Source of the DNA: an uncultured Christensenellaceae bacterium | GTDB lineage: Bacteria; Bacillota; Clostridia; Christensenellales; Pumilibacteraceae | Assembly: GCA_910587445.1 (NCBI GenBank) | Contig: CAJULE010000017.1 | Coordinates: 1 to 48,885 of the forward strand | Length of the DNA: 48,885 bases | Direction: 5' to 3' | The notes under the pieces: generated by a model | The model's input: the letters and a program-made list of their open reading frames with translations, nothing else | The model's database searches: none | What the model was told of the DNA's origin: nothing | Shown here: positions 15,945 through 23,886 of the stretch, in pieces | How the letters are laid out: each line of letters opens with the position of its first letter | How positions within the stretch are numbered: the stretch's first letter is position 1 | Translations under genes and position numbers: made by a program

Positions 15945-16555
15945 CGTACTACACGGTAAACGACTTCGAAAGAGAGGAAGTTATACGCCGCTCGCGCTTT
16001 CTCACCGTTCTGAAAAAGGTGGACGACGAGGACGAAGCGACCGCATTTCTCACGGCGCTCAAGGCAAAATATCACGACGCTTCGCATGTCTGTTATGCCT
16101 ATAGGGTGGGCGAGCGGGCGGAGCGTGCGCGCTTTTCCGACGCGGGCGAGCCTCAGGGAACTGCCGGCAAGCCCATACTCGACGCGCTTGTCTCGGCGGA
16201 AGCGACCTACTCGCTCATAGCCGTCGTGCGCTGGTTCGGCGGCGTAAAGCTCGGGGCGGGCGGGCTCACTCGCGCATACCGCTTATGCGCGGCAAGCGGC
16301 ATAGAGGAGGGCGGCAGACGAAAATTCACGCTGTGCTCGCTGTTCGAAATATGCACGGACCTGTCTCTCTACGGCGCTGTCGTAAAGACCGTGGAAAGCC
16401 GCGGCGGCGTCGTGACGGCGCGAGACTTTTCGGATAAGGTCAATCTTACGGTCGCCGTAGAAGAAGCCCCCGAGGCGATTTTCAAGGCCGTAAACGATAC
16501 GACCAAAGGAAACGTCGGCATAACGCCGCTCGAAAGCCGCTTTCTCGAAATATGA
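15941..16555 (+). CDS. yigZ: YigZ/IMPACT family protein
   Basis: A 204-residue cytosolic protein with an N-terminal UPF0029/IMPACT domain (SRFLTVLKKVDDE, DASHVCYAYRVG, DAGEPQGTAGKPIL, VVRWFGGVKLGAGGL) and a C-terminal DUF1949 domain of ferredoxin-like fold. The family binds or processes nucleic acids or translation factors; the activity is not settled. The start overlaps the tyrS stop by four bases, so it is translated from the tyrS mRNA. Confidence 0.94.
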   Translation: MTYYTVNDFEREEVIRRSRFLTVLKKVDDEDEATAFLTALKAKYHDASHVCYAYRVGERAERARFSDAGEPQGTAGKPILDALVSAEATYSLIAVVRWFGGVKLGAGGLTRAYRLCAASGIEEGGRRKFTLCSLFEICTDLSLYGAVVKTVESRGGVVTARDFSDKVNLTVAVEEAPEAIFKAVNDTTKGNVGITPLESRFLEI

Positions 16556-16595
16556 AAACAGTAAAATCCACCTTGTTGTATAAGGAGTAAATACA

Positions 16596-17654
16596 ATGGA
16601 ACTCAAAGTTATCAAAACCGACAATCCGAAGAAAAAGCCGACGGGCGCGCTCGGCTTCGGCAAATACTTTACCGACCATATGTTCGTCATGGAATACGAC
16701 GACGGAAAGTGGCACGACGCACGTATTCAGCCGTATGCGCCGTTCACGCTCGAGCCGTGTTGCAGCGTGTTCCACTACGGGCAGGCGGTGTTCGAGGGAA
16801 CGAAAGCCTATCGCAATAAGAAAGGCGAAATAAGGCTGTTCCGTCCGCGCGACAATCTCGAGCGCATGAACAATTCCTCGGACAGGATCTGTATTCCCGA
16901 ATTCGACGTAGACTTTGTGCTCGAGGCGTTAAAACAGCTCGTGCTTCTCGACGGAGATTGGATTCCGACGGACGAAGGTACGTCGCTGTACATACGTCCG
17001 AGCATAATCGCGACGGAAAACGCGCTCGGCGTACACGCGGCTCGCAGCTATAAAATGTTCATAATTCTCAGTCCGTCGGGTTCGTATTACGCGCACGGGC
17101 TCGAGCCCGTAAAGCTCTACGTCGAGGAGCACTACGTCCGCGCGTGCATAGGCGGCACGGGTCATCACAAGGTCGTCGGCAATTACGCCGCGTCTTTGAA
17201 GGCGGGTGAAAAAGCCAACTCGCTCGGCTACGATCAGGCGATGTGGCTCGATTCCAACGAGCATAAGTACGTCGAGGAAGTCGGCTCCATGAACATCTTT
17301 TTCGCATTTAAAGACAAGGTGCGCACGCCCGCGCTTATCGGCTCGATACTTCCCGGAGTCACGAGAAAGAGCGTCATAGAGCTTCTTCGCGACGAGGGCG
17401 TCGAGGTCGAGGAAACGCGCATTGCGATAAGCGACGTCGTAGAGGGTGCGGAAAACGGCAATCTCAAAGAGGTGTTCGGCACGGGTACGGCGGCGGTCAT
17501 ATCTCCCGTAGGCGACTTCGGCTACGGCGGAAAAGACTATGCGGTGGGCGGCGGCAAGATGGGCGAGCTGTCCCGTCACGTCTATGACGAACTCACGGGC
17601 ATACAGACGGGCAGGGTTCCCGACCGCTTCGGCTGGGTAGTGCGTATAAAATAA
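16596..17654 (+). CDS. ilvE: Branched-chain amino acid aminotransferase
   Basis: Transfers the amino group between glutamate and leucine, isoleucine or valine. The 352-residue fold-type IV enzyme has the FHYGQAVFEGTKAYR substrate motif, IRPSIIATENALGVHAA, the PLP-lysine region NYAASLKAGEKA, EEVGSMNIFF, SILPGVTRKSVIEL, and GTGTAAVISPVG, matching the long bacterial/eukaryotic BCAT class. AAGGAGTAA precedes the ATG. It follows yigZ by 40 bases in the same direction. A 282-base gap with an E-type repeat separates it from metY. Confidence 0.95.
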   Translation: MELKVIKTDNPKKKPTGALGFGKYFTDHMFVMEYDDGKWHDARIQPYAPFTLEPCCSVFHYGQAVFEGTKAYRNKKGEIRLFRPRDNLERMNNSSDRICIPEFDVDFVLEALKQLVLLDGDWIPTDEGTSLYIRPSIIATENALGVHAARSYKMFIILSPSGSYYAHGLEPVKLYVEEHYVRACIGGTGHHKVVGNYAASLKAGEKANSLGYDQAMWLDSNEHKYVEEVGSMNIFFAFKDKVRTPALIGSILPGVTRKSVIELLRDEGVEVEETRIAISDVVEGAENGNLKEVFGTGTAAVISPVGDFGYGGKDYAVGGGKMGELSRHVYDELTGIQTGRVPDRFGWVVRIK

Positions 17655-17723
17655 AAATCAATAGAAACCGCATTCATACTACGCTTCGCTTCGTGGCGTT
17701 CGCGCTACGCGCTCGGCTAAGCA

Positions 17724-17813
17724 CGTCATACGGGCTGCGTTCGTCGTTTCGCCTCGGTTGCGTGCGTAAAAGTACGCGCCCGAGGCGACCCGCCGACAGC
17801 TGCCCGTATGACG
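17724..17813 (+). repeat. Tripartite inverted-repeat element E, copy 1 (metY leader)
   Basis: Outer arms CGTCATACGGGC (17724-17735) and GCCCGTATGACG (17802-17813) pair perfectly over 12 bp. An inner stem GCCTCGG (17751-17757) / CCGAGGC (17780-17786) encloses a small apical stem. The 3' tail GACGCGCGACTGCGCTTTC follows and also occurs after copies 3 and 6. It lies about 120 bases upstream of metY. Confidence 0.8.
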
Positions 17814-17936
17814 CGCGACTGCGCTTTCTATTGTTACGAATTACGACTGCGCTTTCTGATGTGACAATTTTAAGTGATTTCCAATGAGGCAAATTACGAT
17901 TTTGCTTTTTCAGGTGCAATATAGGAGAATAATAAA

Positions 17937-19196
17937 ATGAAACTCGAAACCAAATGCGTGCAGAGCGGTTATCGCCCCAAAAGCGGAGAGCCTGGCGCGC
18001 TTCCCATTGCAATGAGTACGACCTTTACTTACGAAAGCACACAGGCGGTCGGCGATCTGTTCGACTTAAAAGCCGACGGCTTCTTCTATACGCGGCTCGC
18101 AAATCCCACGACTGCGGCGGTGGAAAAAAAGCTTGCCGAGCTCGAGGGCGGAACGGCGGCTATGCTCACGTCGTCCGGGCAGGCGGCGACGACCCTTTCC
18201 ATACTCAATCTCGTCGAAAGCGGCGAGAAGATAGTCAGTTCGTCCGAGATTTACGGCGGTACGTTCAATCTCTTTGCCGTCACGATGAAGAAAATGGGTA
18301 TCGAGTGTATTTTCGTGGATCCCGACGACTTCGACGGGCTCGAAAGGGCGCTCGAGGACGGTGCGAGAGCCGTTTTCGGCGAGACGATAGCCAATCCCGC
18401 GCTGTCCGTGCTCGATATAGAGAAATGGGCGGAGATAGCTCACAGACACAATGTTCCGCTTCTTATAGACAATACGTTTGCCACTCCCGCCATTTGCCGC
18501 CCGCTCGAGTTCGGTGCGGACATCGTCATTCATTCGACAAGCAAGTATCTCGACGGACACGCAGTTTCTCTCGGCGGTCTCATAGTGGACGGCGGTAAGT
18601 TCGACTATAAAAAGGGCGGTTACAAGCAGTTCGTAGTGCCCGACGAAAGCTATCACGGGCTTGTCTATGCCGACAGCTTTCCCGCCGCACCGTTCGTGAC
18701 GAAAGCGCGCGTGCAGATGATGCGCGACCTCGGCAGCATGATAAGTCCGATGAACGCGTTTTTACTGAATCTCGGTACGGAGACTTTGCCGCTCCGAATG
18801 GAACGCCACTCGGAAAACGCTTTGAAAGTCGCGAAATTTTTGAAGGAGAGCGGTAAGGTCAAGTCGGTCAGCTATCCCGCGCTCGAGGGCGACAAGCACT
18901 ATGCAAAGTGCAAGAAGTATCTCGGCGGAAAGGGCAGCGGAGTGATCACATTCGATATAGGCTCGCGCGAAAAGGCGGTCAAGTTTATGGACAGCTTAAA
19001 GCTCGCGCGCATAGTCGTTCACGTCGCCGAGGTGCGCACGGGCGTATTGCACCCCGCGTCGAGCACGCACCGCCAGCTTTCCGACGAACAGCTTATCGCC
19101 GCAGGTATAACCCCGGGCACAATACGCCTTTCGTGCGGGATAGAGGCGGTAGAGGACATAATCGCCGACCTTTCCGACGGCTTATCTGCGTTGTAA
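17937..19196 (+). CDS. metY: O-acetylhomoserine sulfhydrylase-type Cys/Met metabolism enzyme
   Basis: A 419-residue PLP enzyme of the Cys/Met metabolism family. The features seen are the N-terminal TKCVQSGYRP, YTRLANPTTAAVEKKLAELE, the SSGQAATT and EIYGGTFNL segments, ETIANPALSV, DNTFATP, the PLP lysine in HSTSKYLDGH, and a C-terminal HPASSTHRQL motif. Length and motifs fit O-acetylhomoserine (thiol)-lyase, which makes homocysteine from O-acetylhomoserine and sulfide; a methionine gamma-lyase cannot be fully excluded. ATAGGAG lies ten bases before ATG. No SAM riboswitch is visible upstream. The stop codon lies inside the left arm of E copy 2. Confidence 0.9.
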   Translation: MKLETKCVQSGYRPKSGEPGALPIAMSTTFTYESTQAVGDLFDLKADGFFYTRLANPTTAAVEKKLAELEGGTAAMLTSSGQAATTLSILNLVESGEKIVSSSEIYGGTFNLFAVTMKKMGIECIFVDPDDFDGLERALEDGARAVFGETIANPALSVLDIEKWAEIAHRHNVPLLIDNTFATPAICRPLEFGADIVIHSTSKYLDGHAVSLGGLIVDGGKFDYKKGGYKQFVVPDESYHGLVYADSFPAAPFVTKARVQMMRDLGSMISPMNAFLLNLGTETLPLRMERHSENALKVAKFLKESGKVKSVSYPALEGDKHYAKCKKYLGGKGSGVITFDIGSREKAVKFMDSLKLARIVVHVAEVRTGVLHPASSTHRQLSDEQLIAAGITPGTIRLSCGIEAVEDIIADLSDGLSAL

Positions 19197-19282
19197 TACG
19201 GGCTATGAGTTCCTCGACGCACGGGCGCAGTACGAATATGTACAGCAACCCGTCGTGTCTCGTCACCTGTTGCCCGTCTTAC
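19193..19282 (+). repeat. Tripartite element E, copy 2 (after metY)
   Basis: Outer arms GTAATACGGGC (19193-19203) and GCCCGTCTTAC (19272-19282) match at 10 of 11 positions. An inner stem ACGGG (19221-19225) / CCCGT (19249-19253) and apical GTAC (19230-19233) / GTAC (19240-19243) follow the same plan as the other copies. The left arm contains the metY stop codon. Confidence 0.75.
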
Positions 19283-19310
19283 TTGCATCTAACCCGTCGT
19301 ATATAACTAA

Positions 19311-19406
19311 TAGAATGTCATTCCGAGCTTGTTCTTTTTATGTCATTTCGAGCTTATTCTTTTTATGTCATTTCGAGCGGAGCGAAGCGAAGTCGAGAAA
19401 TCTATT
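19311..19406. repeat. A-type GTCATTTCGAGC repeats
   Basis: One full A unit (19367-19403, with the AGCGGAGCGAAGCGAAG centre) is preceded by two truncated copies of its first 15 bases spaced about 24 bases apart. Nothing else is seen before the small gene's 3' end. Confidence 0.7.
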
Positions 19407-19426
19407 CCTTTTCCGAAAAAGGTACA

Positions 19427-19681
19427 TTACTTCAACAGTTTAAATAATGCTCCCACAATATCATTGTTGGCAAAATCGGCGACGGCGGAAATTCCGACCG
19501 CGCCTTTTTTTTGTCTTTTATCGTTTCCGAGCGCCGACATAAGTCCGAGTATCTTTGCGGTGTTTGCATTTTCGCCGGCAAGCCCCTTAAGGAGCGATGT
19601 CTTGTCGCCGTTTGCGGCTTTCAAAAGCGCGGTGGTTTTTTCGTCGCCGCCGAGAAGCGGCAAAAGCTGCGTTAGATCCAT
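19427..19681 (-). CDS. 84-residue helical protein, unknown
   Basis: A small soluble protein (DLTQLLPLLGGDEKT start), rich in Leu, Gly, Ala and Lys, with short helix-turn units of the type LLKAANGD / LLKGLAGEN spaced about 12 residues apart. No family is recognised. ATG 19681 has AAGGAG nine bases upstream, a better start than an upstream in-frame ATG at 19729. It is divergent from the 83-residue gene at 19895, with which it shares a palindrome-containing intergenic region. Confidence 0.65.
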   Translation of the reverse strand: MDLTQLLPLLGGDEKTTALLKAANGDKTSLLKGLAGENANTAKILGLMSALGNDKRQKKGAVGISAVADFANNDIVGALFKLLK

Positions 19682-19698
19682 ATGGTAAAACTCCTTAA

Positions 19699-19733
19699 GT
19701 GTCGAGACACTATTATGTATATGCCGCATATAC
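19699..19733. promoter_or_regulatory. Palindromes in the divergent promoter region
   Basis: A perfect inverted repeat GTATATGC-C-GCATATAC (19717-19733) and a second, GTGTC-GA-GACAC (19700-19711), lie between the two divergent small genes, close to the 84-residue gene. The first has the size and symmetry of a dimeric repressor operator; no -35/-10 pair is clear. Confidence 0.4.
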
Positions 19734-19768
19734 TGACTAATGAGACAGTTGAAAACATATGCATCATA

Positions 19769-19850
19769 TCATACGGCTGCGTGCTCTGTGCAATGAGCTC
19801 GGTACGGATATGTACCCGACCCGCTCGGCTCGTCGCCTGTAGCCCTATGA
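19769..19850 (+). repeat. Tripartite element E, copy 3 (leader of 83-residue gene)
   Basis: Outer arms TCATACGGC (19769-19777) and GCCCTATGA (19842-19850) pair at 7 of 9 positions. The GGCTGCGTGCTC and CTCGTCGCCTG blocks and the tail GACGTGCGACTGTGTTTTC are shared with copies 1 and 6. It ends about 30 bases before the ATG at 19895. Confidence 0.65.
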
Positions 19851-19894
19851 CGTGCGACTGTGTTTTCAAAAAGCTTTTTAATAGGAGTAATATC

Positions 19895-20146
19895 ATGAAG
19901 CAACTTAAAGGATACAATGCCGAAGCCGTCAGAGGCATGGAAAGAGAGGCTCTCGACAAGTACAAGAACATGAGCGAGGATGCGCTCGTGGATGCGCTGA
20001 TGTCGCAGGTACGCAAGAGCAAATCCGATGGGTCGTTCGATCCGGGCGAATTGAAGAATTTCGCCGAAATGATGTCGCCGCATCTCACGCCGGCAAAGCG
20101 CGAACGCCTCGACAACATAATTCGTCTCATAAATTCCGATATGTAA
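19895..20146 (+). CDS. 83-residue helical protein upstream of a subtilase
   Basis: No family is recognised. The protein is charged and predicted helical. It has an N-terminal YNAEAVRGMEREAL segment, a middle SEDALVDALMSQVRKSKSDGSFD with an EF-like acidic turn, and a C-terminal SPHLTPAKRERLDNII helix. ATAGGAG lies seven bases before the ATG. It stops one base before the subtilisin-like gene, so both are surely translated from one mRNA. A role as partner, inhibitor or substrate of the protease is a reasonable but untested inference. Confidence 0.75.
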   Translation: MKQLKGYNAEAVRGMEREALDKYKNMSEDALVDALMSQVRKSKSDGSFDPGELKNFAEMMSPHLTPAKRERLDNIIRLINSDM

Positions 20147-20147
20147 A

Positions 20148-21149
20148 ATGGGGCAGTACATAGTTGCGGTCACCTCGCTGCCCGCCGCGCTCGAGGTCTT
20201 TTCGGCTTCACGCGTAAAGGTAAAGCGAATGTTTCCGTTTGTTTCGGCTATCGGCGTAGAGGCGGATAGGCGTGATTTGGCAATGCTCTCGCGCCTTAAA
20301 TTCGTAGAGAGCGTTCATGCCGATTGCCTCGTACGCATAACGAGCGAAGAAAAAGCAGAGTCGTTCACACCGGAAAAAAGCGAGCTCATGCGCCGCTTGA
20401 GCGATAAAAAAGACGAAATCATAACCGTCGCCGTCATAGATACGGGAGTAGACGAACACCCGGATTTGGCGTTGTTTCCGAACCGCATAGTTGCTTTTGC
20501 CGATATGGTGGGAGGCAAAACGACGCCTTACGACGACAACGGGCACGGTACGGCAGTCGCAGGCATTATCTGCGGAAGCAATCTCATGCGCGGCGGCTAT
20601 CTTTCGCGAGGGGCTAAAAGTATACGTATAGCGGCGGTAAAGGCGCTTAAAAGTACGGGAGAGGGCACTGCTTTCGACATTCTCTCGGCAATGCAATGGG
20701 TGTACGAAAATGCCGAGCGCTATAATATACGCGTCGTCAATATGTCGTTCGGGTCGGCTCCGCAAAAGGGGCGCGATCCGCTTGTGCTCGGCGCGAATGC
20801 GCTTGTCGAGAGCGGCATGACCGTCGTCGCCTCCGCGGGCAACGGCGCAGAAGAGGGCGAAGGGGTGCTTTCTCCGGGGATCAGTCCGTATGTGCTTACC
20901 GTCGGCGGCTCTTTCGGCGGTAAGGAAGCGGCGTTTTCTCCGCACGGAGGAGGAAAACCCGATGTGCTCGCCGAGGCTGTGGACGTTCCGACTATATCGA
21001 ATAACGGAACGTATATCACGCTTTCGGGCACAAGCATGGCAGCGCCCAAGATAAGCGCGCGCTGTGCCGAACTCCTTTCGAGGTATCCTATGTATGGACC
21101 TGATAGGGTTAAGTCCGTAATAGTTTCTTCCACGCCCGAGGGCGTATAA
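20148..21149 (+). CDS. Subtilisin-like serine protease (S8), apparently cytoplasmic
   Basis: A 333-residue S8 peptidase with the complete catalytic triad: Asp98 in VIDTGVDEHPD, His133 in DNGHGTAVAG, Ser296 in LSGTSMAAP, plus the oxyanion Asn232 in SAGNG. Residues 1-85 form a prodomain-like region. There is no signal peptide or transmembrane segment, so it probably acts in the cytosol, like AprX-type or intracellular subtilisins. It starts one base after the stop of the 83-residue gene, with no separate ribosome site. The 3' end runs into E copy 4. Confidence 0.93.
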   Translation: MGQYIVAVTSLPAALEVFSASRVKVKRMFPFVSAIGVEADRRDLAMLSRLKFVESVHADCLVRITSEEKAESFTPEKSELMRRLSDKKDEIITVAVIDTGVDEHPDLALFPNRIVAFADMVGGKTTPYDDNGHGTAVAGIICGSNLMRGGYLSRGAKSIRIAAVKALKSTGEGTAFDILSAMQWVYENAERYNIRVVNMSFGSAPQKGRDPLVLGANALVESGMTVVASAGNGAEEGEGVLSPGISPYVLTVGGSFGGKEAAFSPHGGGKPDVLAEAVDVPTISNNGTYITLSGTSMAAPKISARCAELLSRYPMYGPDRVKSVIVSSTPEGV

Positions 21150-21154
21150 ACGTC

Positions 21155-21245
21155 GCGAATACGGACTGCGTGCTCCTCACCGTACGGGCGCAGTACGAAT
21201 AAAGTACAGCAACCCGCTTGCCTCGTCGCCGGCTGTCCGTCTCGC
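21155..21245 (+). repeat. Tripartite element E, copy 4 (after protease gene)
   Basis: Outer core arms ACGGAC (21161-21166) and GTCCGT (21235-21240), with looser pairing beyond. Inner CGGG (21185-21188) / CCCG (21213-21216) and apical GTAC / GTAC (21193-21196, 21204-21207). The GACTGCGTGCTCC and CTCGTCGCC blocks are shared. Confidence 0.7.
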
Positions 21246-21329
21246 TCGTTTCTCCGCCGTCGGGTGCCAACATTTAATAAACTGCCTTTTATCCGTCTTA
21301 CTCGTATCTAAGCCGTTTGATTTTAATGT

Positions 21330-21452
21330 CATTCCCGGCTAAATCGCCCGTTACATTGTCATTCCGAGCCCTTTCTTTTTTTGTCATTCTGAGCGAAGTC
21401 ACCCGTTACATTGTCATTCCGAGCGGAGCGAAGCGAAGTCGAGGAATCTAAA
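21330..21452. repeat. A-type repeats between protease and D copy 2
   Basis: A full A unit (21413-21451) is preceded by several truncated GTCATTCCGAGC or GTCATTCTGAGC pieces from about 21329. A truncated C unit (AAAAGCCTTCCCTTGAAATG) follows at about 21457-21480. No gene is visible in 21150-21691. Confidence 0.7.
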
Positions 21453-21490
21453 CCTATAAAAAGCCTTCCCTTGAAATGAATTTCAACCTC

Positions 21491-21680
21491 TAAAAAGGGT
21501 TCTTAGGGTGAAACCCTAAGTAGTTGCGGGGTGGGGTTCAAAGGGGCGGGACATAGTCTAAAGTGTCCCGCCCCTTGTCTTTTTGGTTGCACCTTTTCGA
21601 AAAAAGGTGCAGGAACATTTTCCGCGGTTTTTAAAAAAGCGCAAACCCTCTTTTTGGTTGCACCTTTTCGAAAAAAGGCG
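21491..21680 (+). repeat. Composite stem-loop element D, copy 2
   Basis: Hairpin 1 at 21502-21520 (CTTAGGGT / ACCCTAAG). Hairpin 2 has arms 21543-21553 (GGGGCGGGACA) and 21564-21574 (TGTCCCGCCCC), 11 bp perfect, followed by TTGTCTTTTT. Type-3 hairpins lie at 21589-21610 and 21660-21680. It ends 11 bases from the stop of the minus-strand cysteine desulfurase gene. Confidence 0.8.
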
Positions 21681-21691
21681 CAGTTGCTTAT

Positions 21692-22813
21692 TTATTTTAC
21701 AATTTCCCTTATGGCTCTTGCCGTTTCGTCCATATCGCTTTTTGTGTTGTCACAGCCGACGGAAAGCCGCACGATTCCGCTCTCGAGCGTGCCGAGATAC
21801 TTGTGCATTAAGGGGGCGCAGTGCAGTCCGCCGCGCGCCGCAATGTCGTATTTTGCGTCGAGCGCGTCGCAAACTTCTTCCGAACTTGCGTTTTTCGGAG
21901 CGAAGGCGACTATTCCGCTGTCGTTTTCGCCCGACTTCACATCTATTCCGTCTATTTCTTTAAGGCTGTCGAGCAATCTTTTTTGAAGCGTCCGCAGTTT
22001 CGCGGCGTTGCCGTCGAAGTTTTTTTCGGTCCAATCCAATGCGCGGTTCAAAGAAGCTATCGCAACAAGCGGCAGGGTCCCCGATTCATAGCACTCGGGC
22101 GGCTCGCTCGGCTGAAGGAGCGACGTCGACTGCGTGCCCGTGCCTCCGAATTTGACGGGGCGAGGAAGAACTCCTTTTGCCATACACAGCGCGCCCACGC
22201 CCTGAAGCGCGTGCAGTCCCTTGTGCGGAGCAACCGCCAAATAGTCTATGCCCGTTTTCTTCATGTCGACGGGGATATAACCTATGCTCTGCGCGCCGTC
22301 GACGAGCAGTTTTATTTTACTGCCTTTGATTCCTCGGGCAATGCCGTCGATGTCCGGACGCGCGCCCGTTACGTTCGACGTGCCCGTGACGGCGACGAGA
22401 TAGGTGTTTCCGCGTATATGGCGACGTATCTCGTCGAAGCCTATCCGTCCGTTTTCGTCGGGTTTCGCGACGGAAAGCGTAATTCGTCCCGCGGCGCTTA
22501 ATTCGTGCAGAGGTCGTAAGACGGAGTTGTGCTCGTAAACGGTGGTTATCACGTGCCCGCCGTATACTACCGAGCCGAGAATGGCAAGGTTCAGCGCTTC
22601 CGTGCAGCTCCCCGTAAAGGCGATCTGTCCGTCGCAGCCGACAAAGTCCGCCAGCTTTCCTCTCGTCCTATAGACGAGCATTGCTGCGGCGACGCTTTTT
22701 TTGTGTCCGCTTCGACCCGCATTTGCGGATAGGTGTTCCATACAGCTCACCGCGGCGCGTTTGACGCATTCCGGCTTGAAGCCGCTCGTAGCCGAATTAT
22801 CGAGATATATCAT
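21692..22813 (-). CDS. Cysteine desulfurase family protein (class V aminotransferase)
   Basis: A 373-residue PLP enzyme: MIYLDNSATS start, FTGSCTEALNLAI, TTVYEHNSVLRPL, VTGTSNVTGA, LVDGAQSIGYIPVD, the PLP lysine in VAPHKGLHALQGVGAL, YESGTLPLVAIASL, and RGGLHCAP with the Cys near residue 330. It belongs to the NifS-like group often found beside DUF3343 and selenium or sulfur carrier genes in Clostridia, and would remove sulfur or selenium from cysteine. ATG 22813 gives the usual family N-terminus; a TTG at 22822, four bases after AAGGAG, is an alternative. It is divergent from the DUF3343 gene. Confidence 0.92.
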   Translation of the reverse strand: MIYLDNSATSGFKPECVKRAAVSCMEHLSANAGRSGHKKSVAAAMLVYRTRGKLADFVGCDGQIAFTGSCTEALNLAILGSVVYGGHVITTVYEHNSVLRPLHELSAAGRITLSVAKPDENGRIGFDEIRRHIRGNTYLVAVTGTSNVTGARPDIDGIARGIKGSKIKLLVDGAQSIGYIPVDMKKTGIDYLAVAPHKGLHALQGVGALCMAKGVLPRPVKFGGTGTQSTSLLQPSEPPECYESGTLPLVAIASLNRALDWTEKNFDGNAAKLRTLQKRLLDSLKEIDGIDVKSGENDSGIVAFAPKNASSEEVCDALDAKYDIAARGGLHCAPLMHKYLGTLESGIVRLSVGCDNTKSDMDETARAIREIVK

Positions 22814-22933
22814 TGCGCACAAAAATCTCCTTGTTCTAATAAAATGGTATTATAGCCGACATTACATTATATGAGCGGCGGAAACGGCGGTGTCAAAAAT
22901 GACGCGCCGAAATCTATCAAAGGATGAAAATTT

Positions 22934-23155
22934 ATGAAATACGTATTTGCATTCCGTTCCAGAAATTGCGCGCTCCGTTTTTACGACGCCTTGAAAAGAG
23001 AGGGCATAGATTCCCGAATCGTAGGAGCGCCGCGCTCGGGCGGCAGCTGCGCTCTCGGTGTCGAGGTGGGCGAAAAGGATTACAAGCGCGCGCATATGAT
23101 AGTCAGTTCCCCGTACGCTTTTCCGAACTTTATCCGAGTTTTCGAAATGAGATAA
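22934..23155 (+). CDS. DUF3343 family protein (putative sulfur/selenium carrier)
   Basis: A 73-residue protein with the DUF3343 pattern: KYVFAFRSRNCALRFYDALKREGI, then RSGGSCALGVEV with the conserved Cys. The family resembles small TusA/YedF-like carriers and often adjoins cysteine desulfurases or selenium genes; the function is inferred from that context. AAAGGATG lies before the ATG. A second frame starting at 22924 is a shadow. Its partner here is the divergent desulfurase gene, 111 bases away. Confidence 0.88.
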   Translation: MKYVFAFRSRNCALRFYDALKREGIDSRIVGAPRSGGSCALGVEVGEKDYKRAHMIVSSPYAFPNFIRVFEMR

Positions 23156-23198
23156 AGGGTTTTTGCGAGTATTTAATTTCAATCTCCGCTAAAAATGC

Positions 23199-23227
23199 GT
23201 GACAATATTCGAGGAATGTGGTATACT
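23199..23227 (+). promoter_or_regulatory. Leaderless promoter of nth
   Basis: GTGACA (23199-23204), 17-bp spacer, TATACT (23222-23227). The ATG of nth starts seven bases after the -10, at the expected transcription start, and no ribosome site exists. Confidence 0.7.
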
Positions 23228-23234
23228 TGTTCAC

Positions 23235-23885
23235 ATGAAAGATTCTCGGCTTCAAACAGTTTGGGACAAGCTGGACGAGGAATATCCTCACGCGCATTGC
23301 GAGCTCGATTACGGTACGCCGTTCGAGCTTCTCATTGCGGTCATTTTGTCCGCGCAGTGTACGGACAAGCGCGTGAACGAGGTTACGAAAACTCTGTTTA
23401 AAAGAGCGAATACTCCGAAAGATTTTGTCGAAATGCCGATAGAGGAGCTCGAAAACCTTATTCGTTCCTGCGGTTTTTTCCGCAATAAAGCAAAGAATAT
23501 AAAGAGCATGAGCCTCGATGTGCTCACTCGCTACGGAGGCGAAGTTCCGCATGATTTCGACGAGCTTCTGACGCTTGCCGGCGTGGGAAGAAAGACGGCG
23601 AACGTCGTCAGCTCGGTTGCGTTCGGCGGCGACGGAATAGCCGTCGATACACACGTTTACAGGCTGGCGCACCGCCTCGGGCTGTCAAACGGAAAGACGC
23701 CTTACGACGTCGAGAAGGACCTTACGGAACTGATAGAAGCAGGGCAGCGAGCCCGAGTTCATCACTTGCTCATTTTTCACGGCAGATATTGCTGTAAGGC
23801 GCAGCGTCCCGAGTGCGCGCGTTGCCCCGTAAGCGGGTATTGCGCGGAATTTACGGGGACGGGAAATGCCGAGGTAAGGAGTTAA
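23235..23885 (+). CDS. nth: Endonuclease III
   Basis: A DNA glycosylase/AP lyase that removes oxidised pyrimidines. The 216-residue protein has ILSAQCTDKRVNEVT, the helix-hairpin-helix with catalytic Lys in LAGVGRKTANVV, the catalytic Asp in VDTHVYRLAHRLGL, and a C-terminal [4Fe-4S] motif C-X6-C-X2-C-X5-C (about residues 186-202). A GTG at 23199 could extend the frame but lies on the -35 of the promoter, so ATG 23235 is the start and the mRNA is predicted leaderless. obg begins one base after the stop. Confidence 0.95.
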   Translation: MKDSRLQTVWDKLDEEYPHAHCELDYGTPFELLIAVILSAQCTDKRVNEVTKTLFKRANTPKDFVEMPIEELENLIRSCGFFRNKAKNIKSMSLDVLTRYGGEVPHDFDELLTLAGVGRKTANVVSSVAFGGDGIAVDTHVYRLAHRLGLSNGKTPYDVEKDLTELIEAGQRARVHHLLIFHGRYCCKAQRPECARCPVSGYCAEFTGTGNAEVRS

Positions 23886-23886
23886 G

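Noticed and set aside
17655..17936. SAM or other sulfur riboswitch upstream of metY
   Set aside because: The gap is filled by an H-type piece and E copy 1; none of the conserved SAM-aptamer segments is present.
22853..22910. TTGACA and TATAAT upstream of the cysteine desulfurase gene
   Set aside because: The spacer is 19 bp, and a second TATAAT nearer the gene has no -35, so I could not decide and did not list a promoter.
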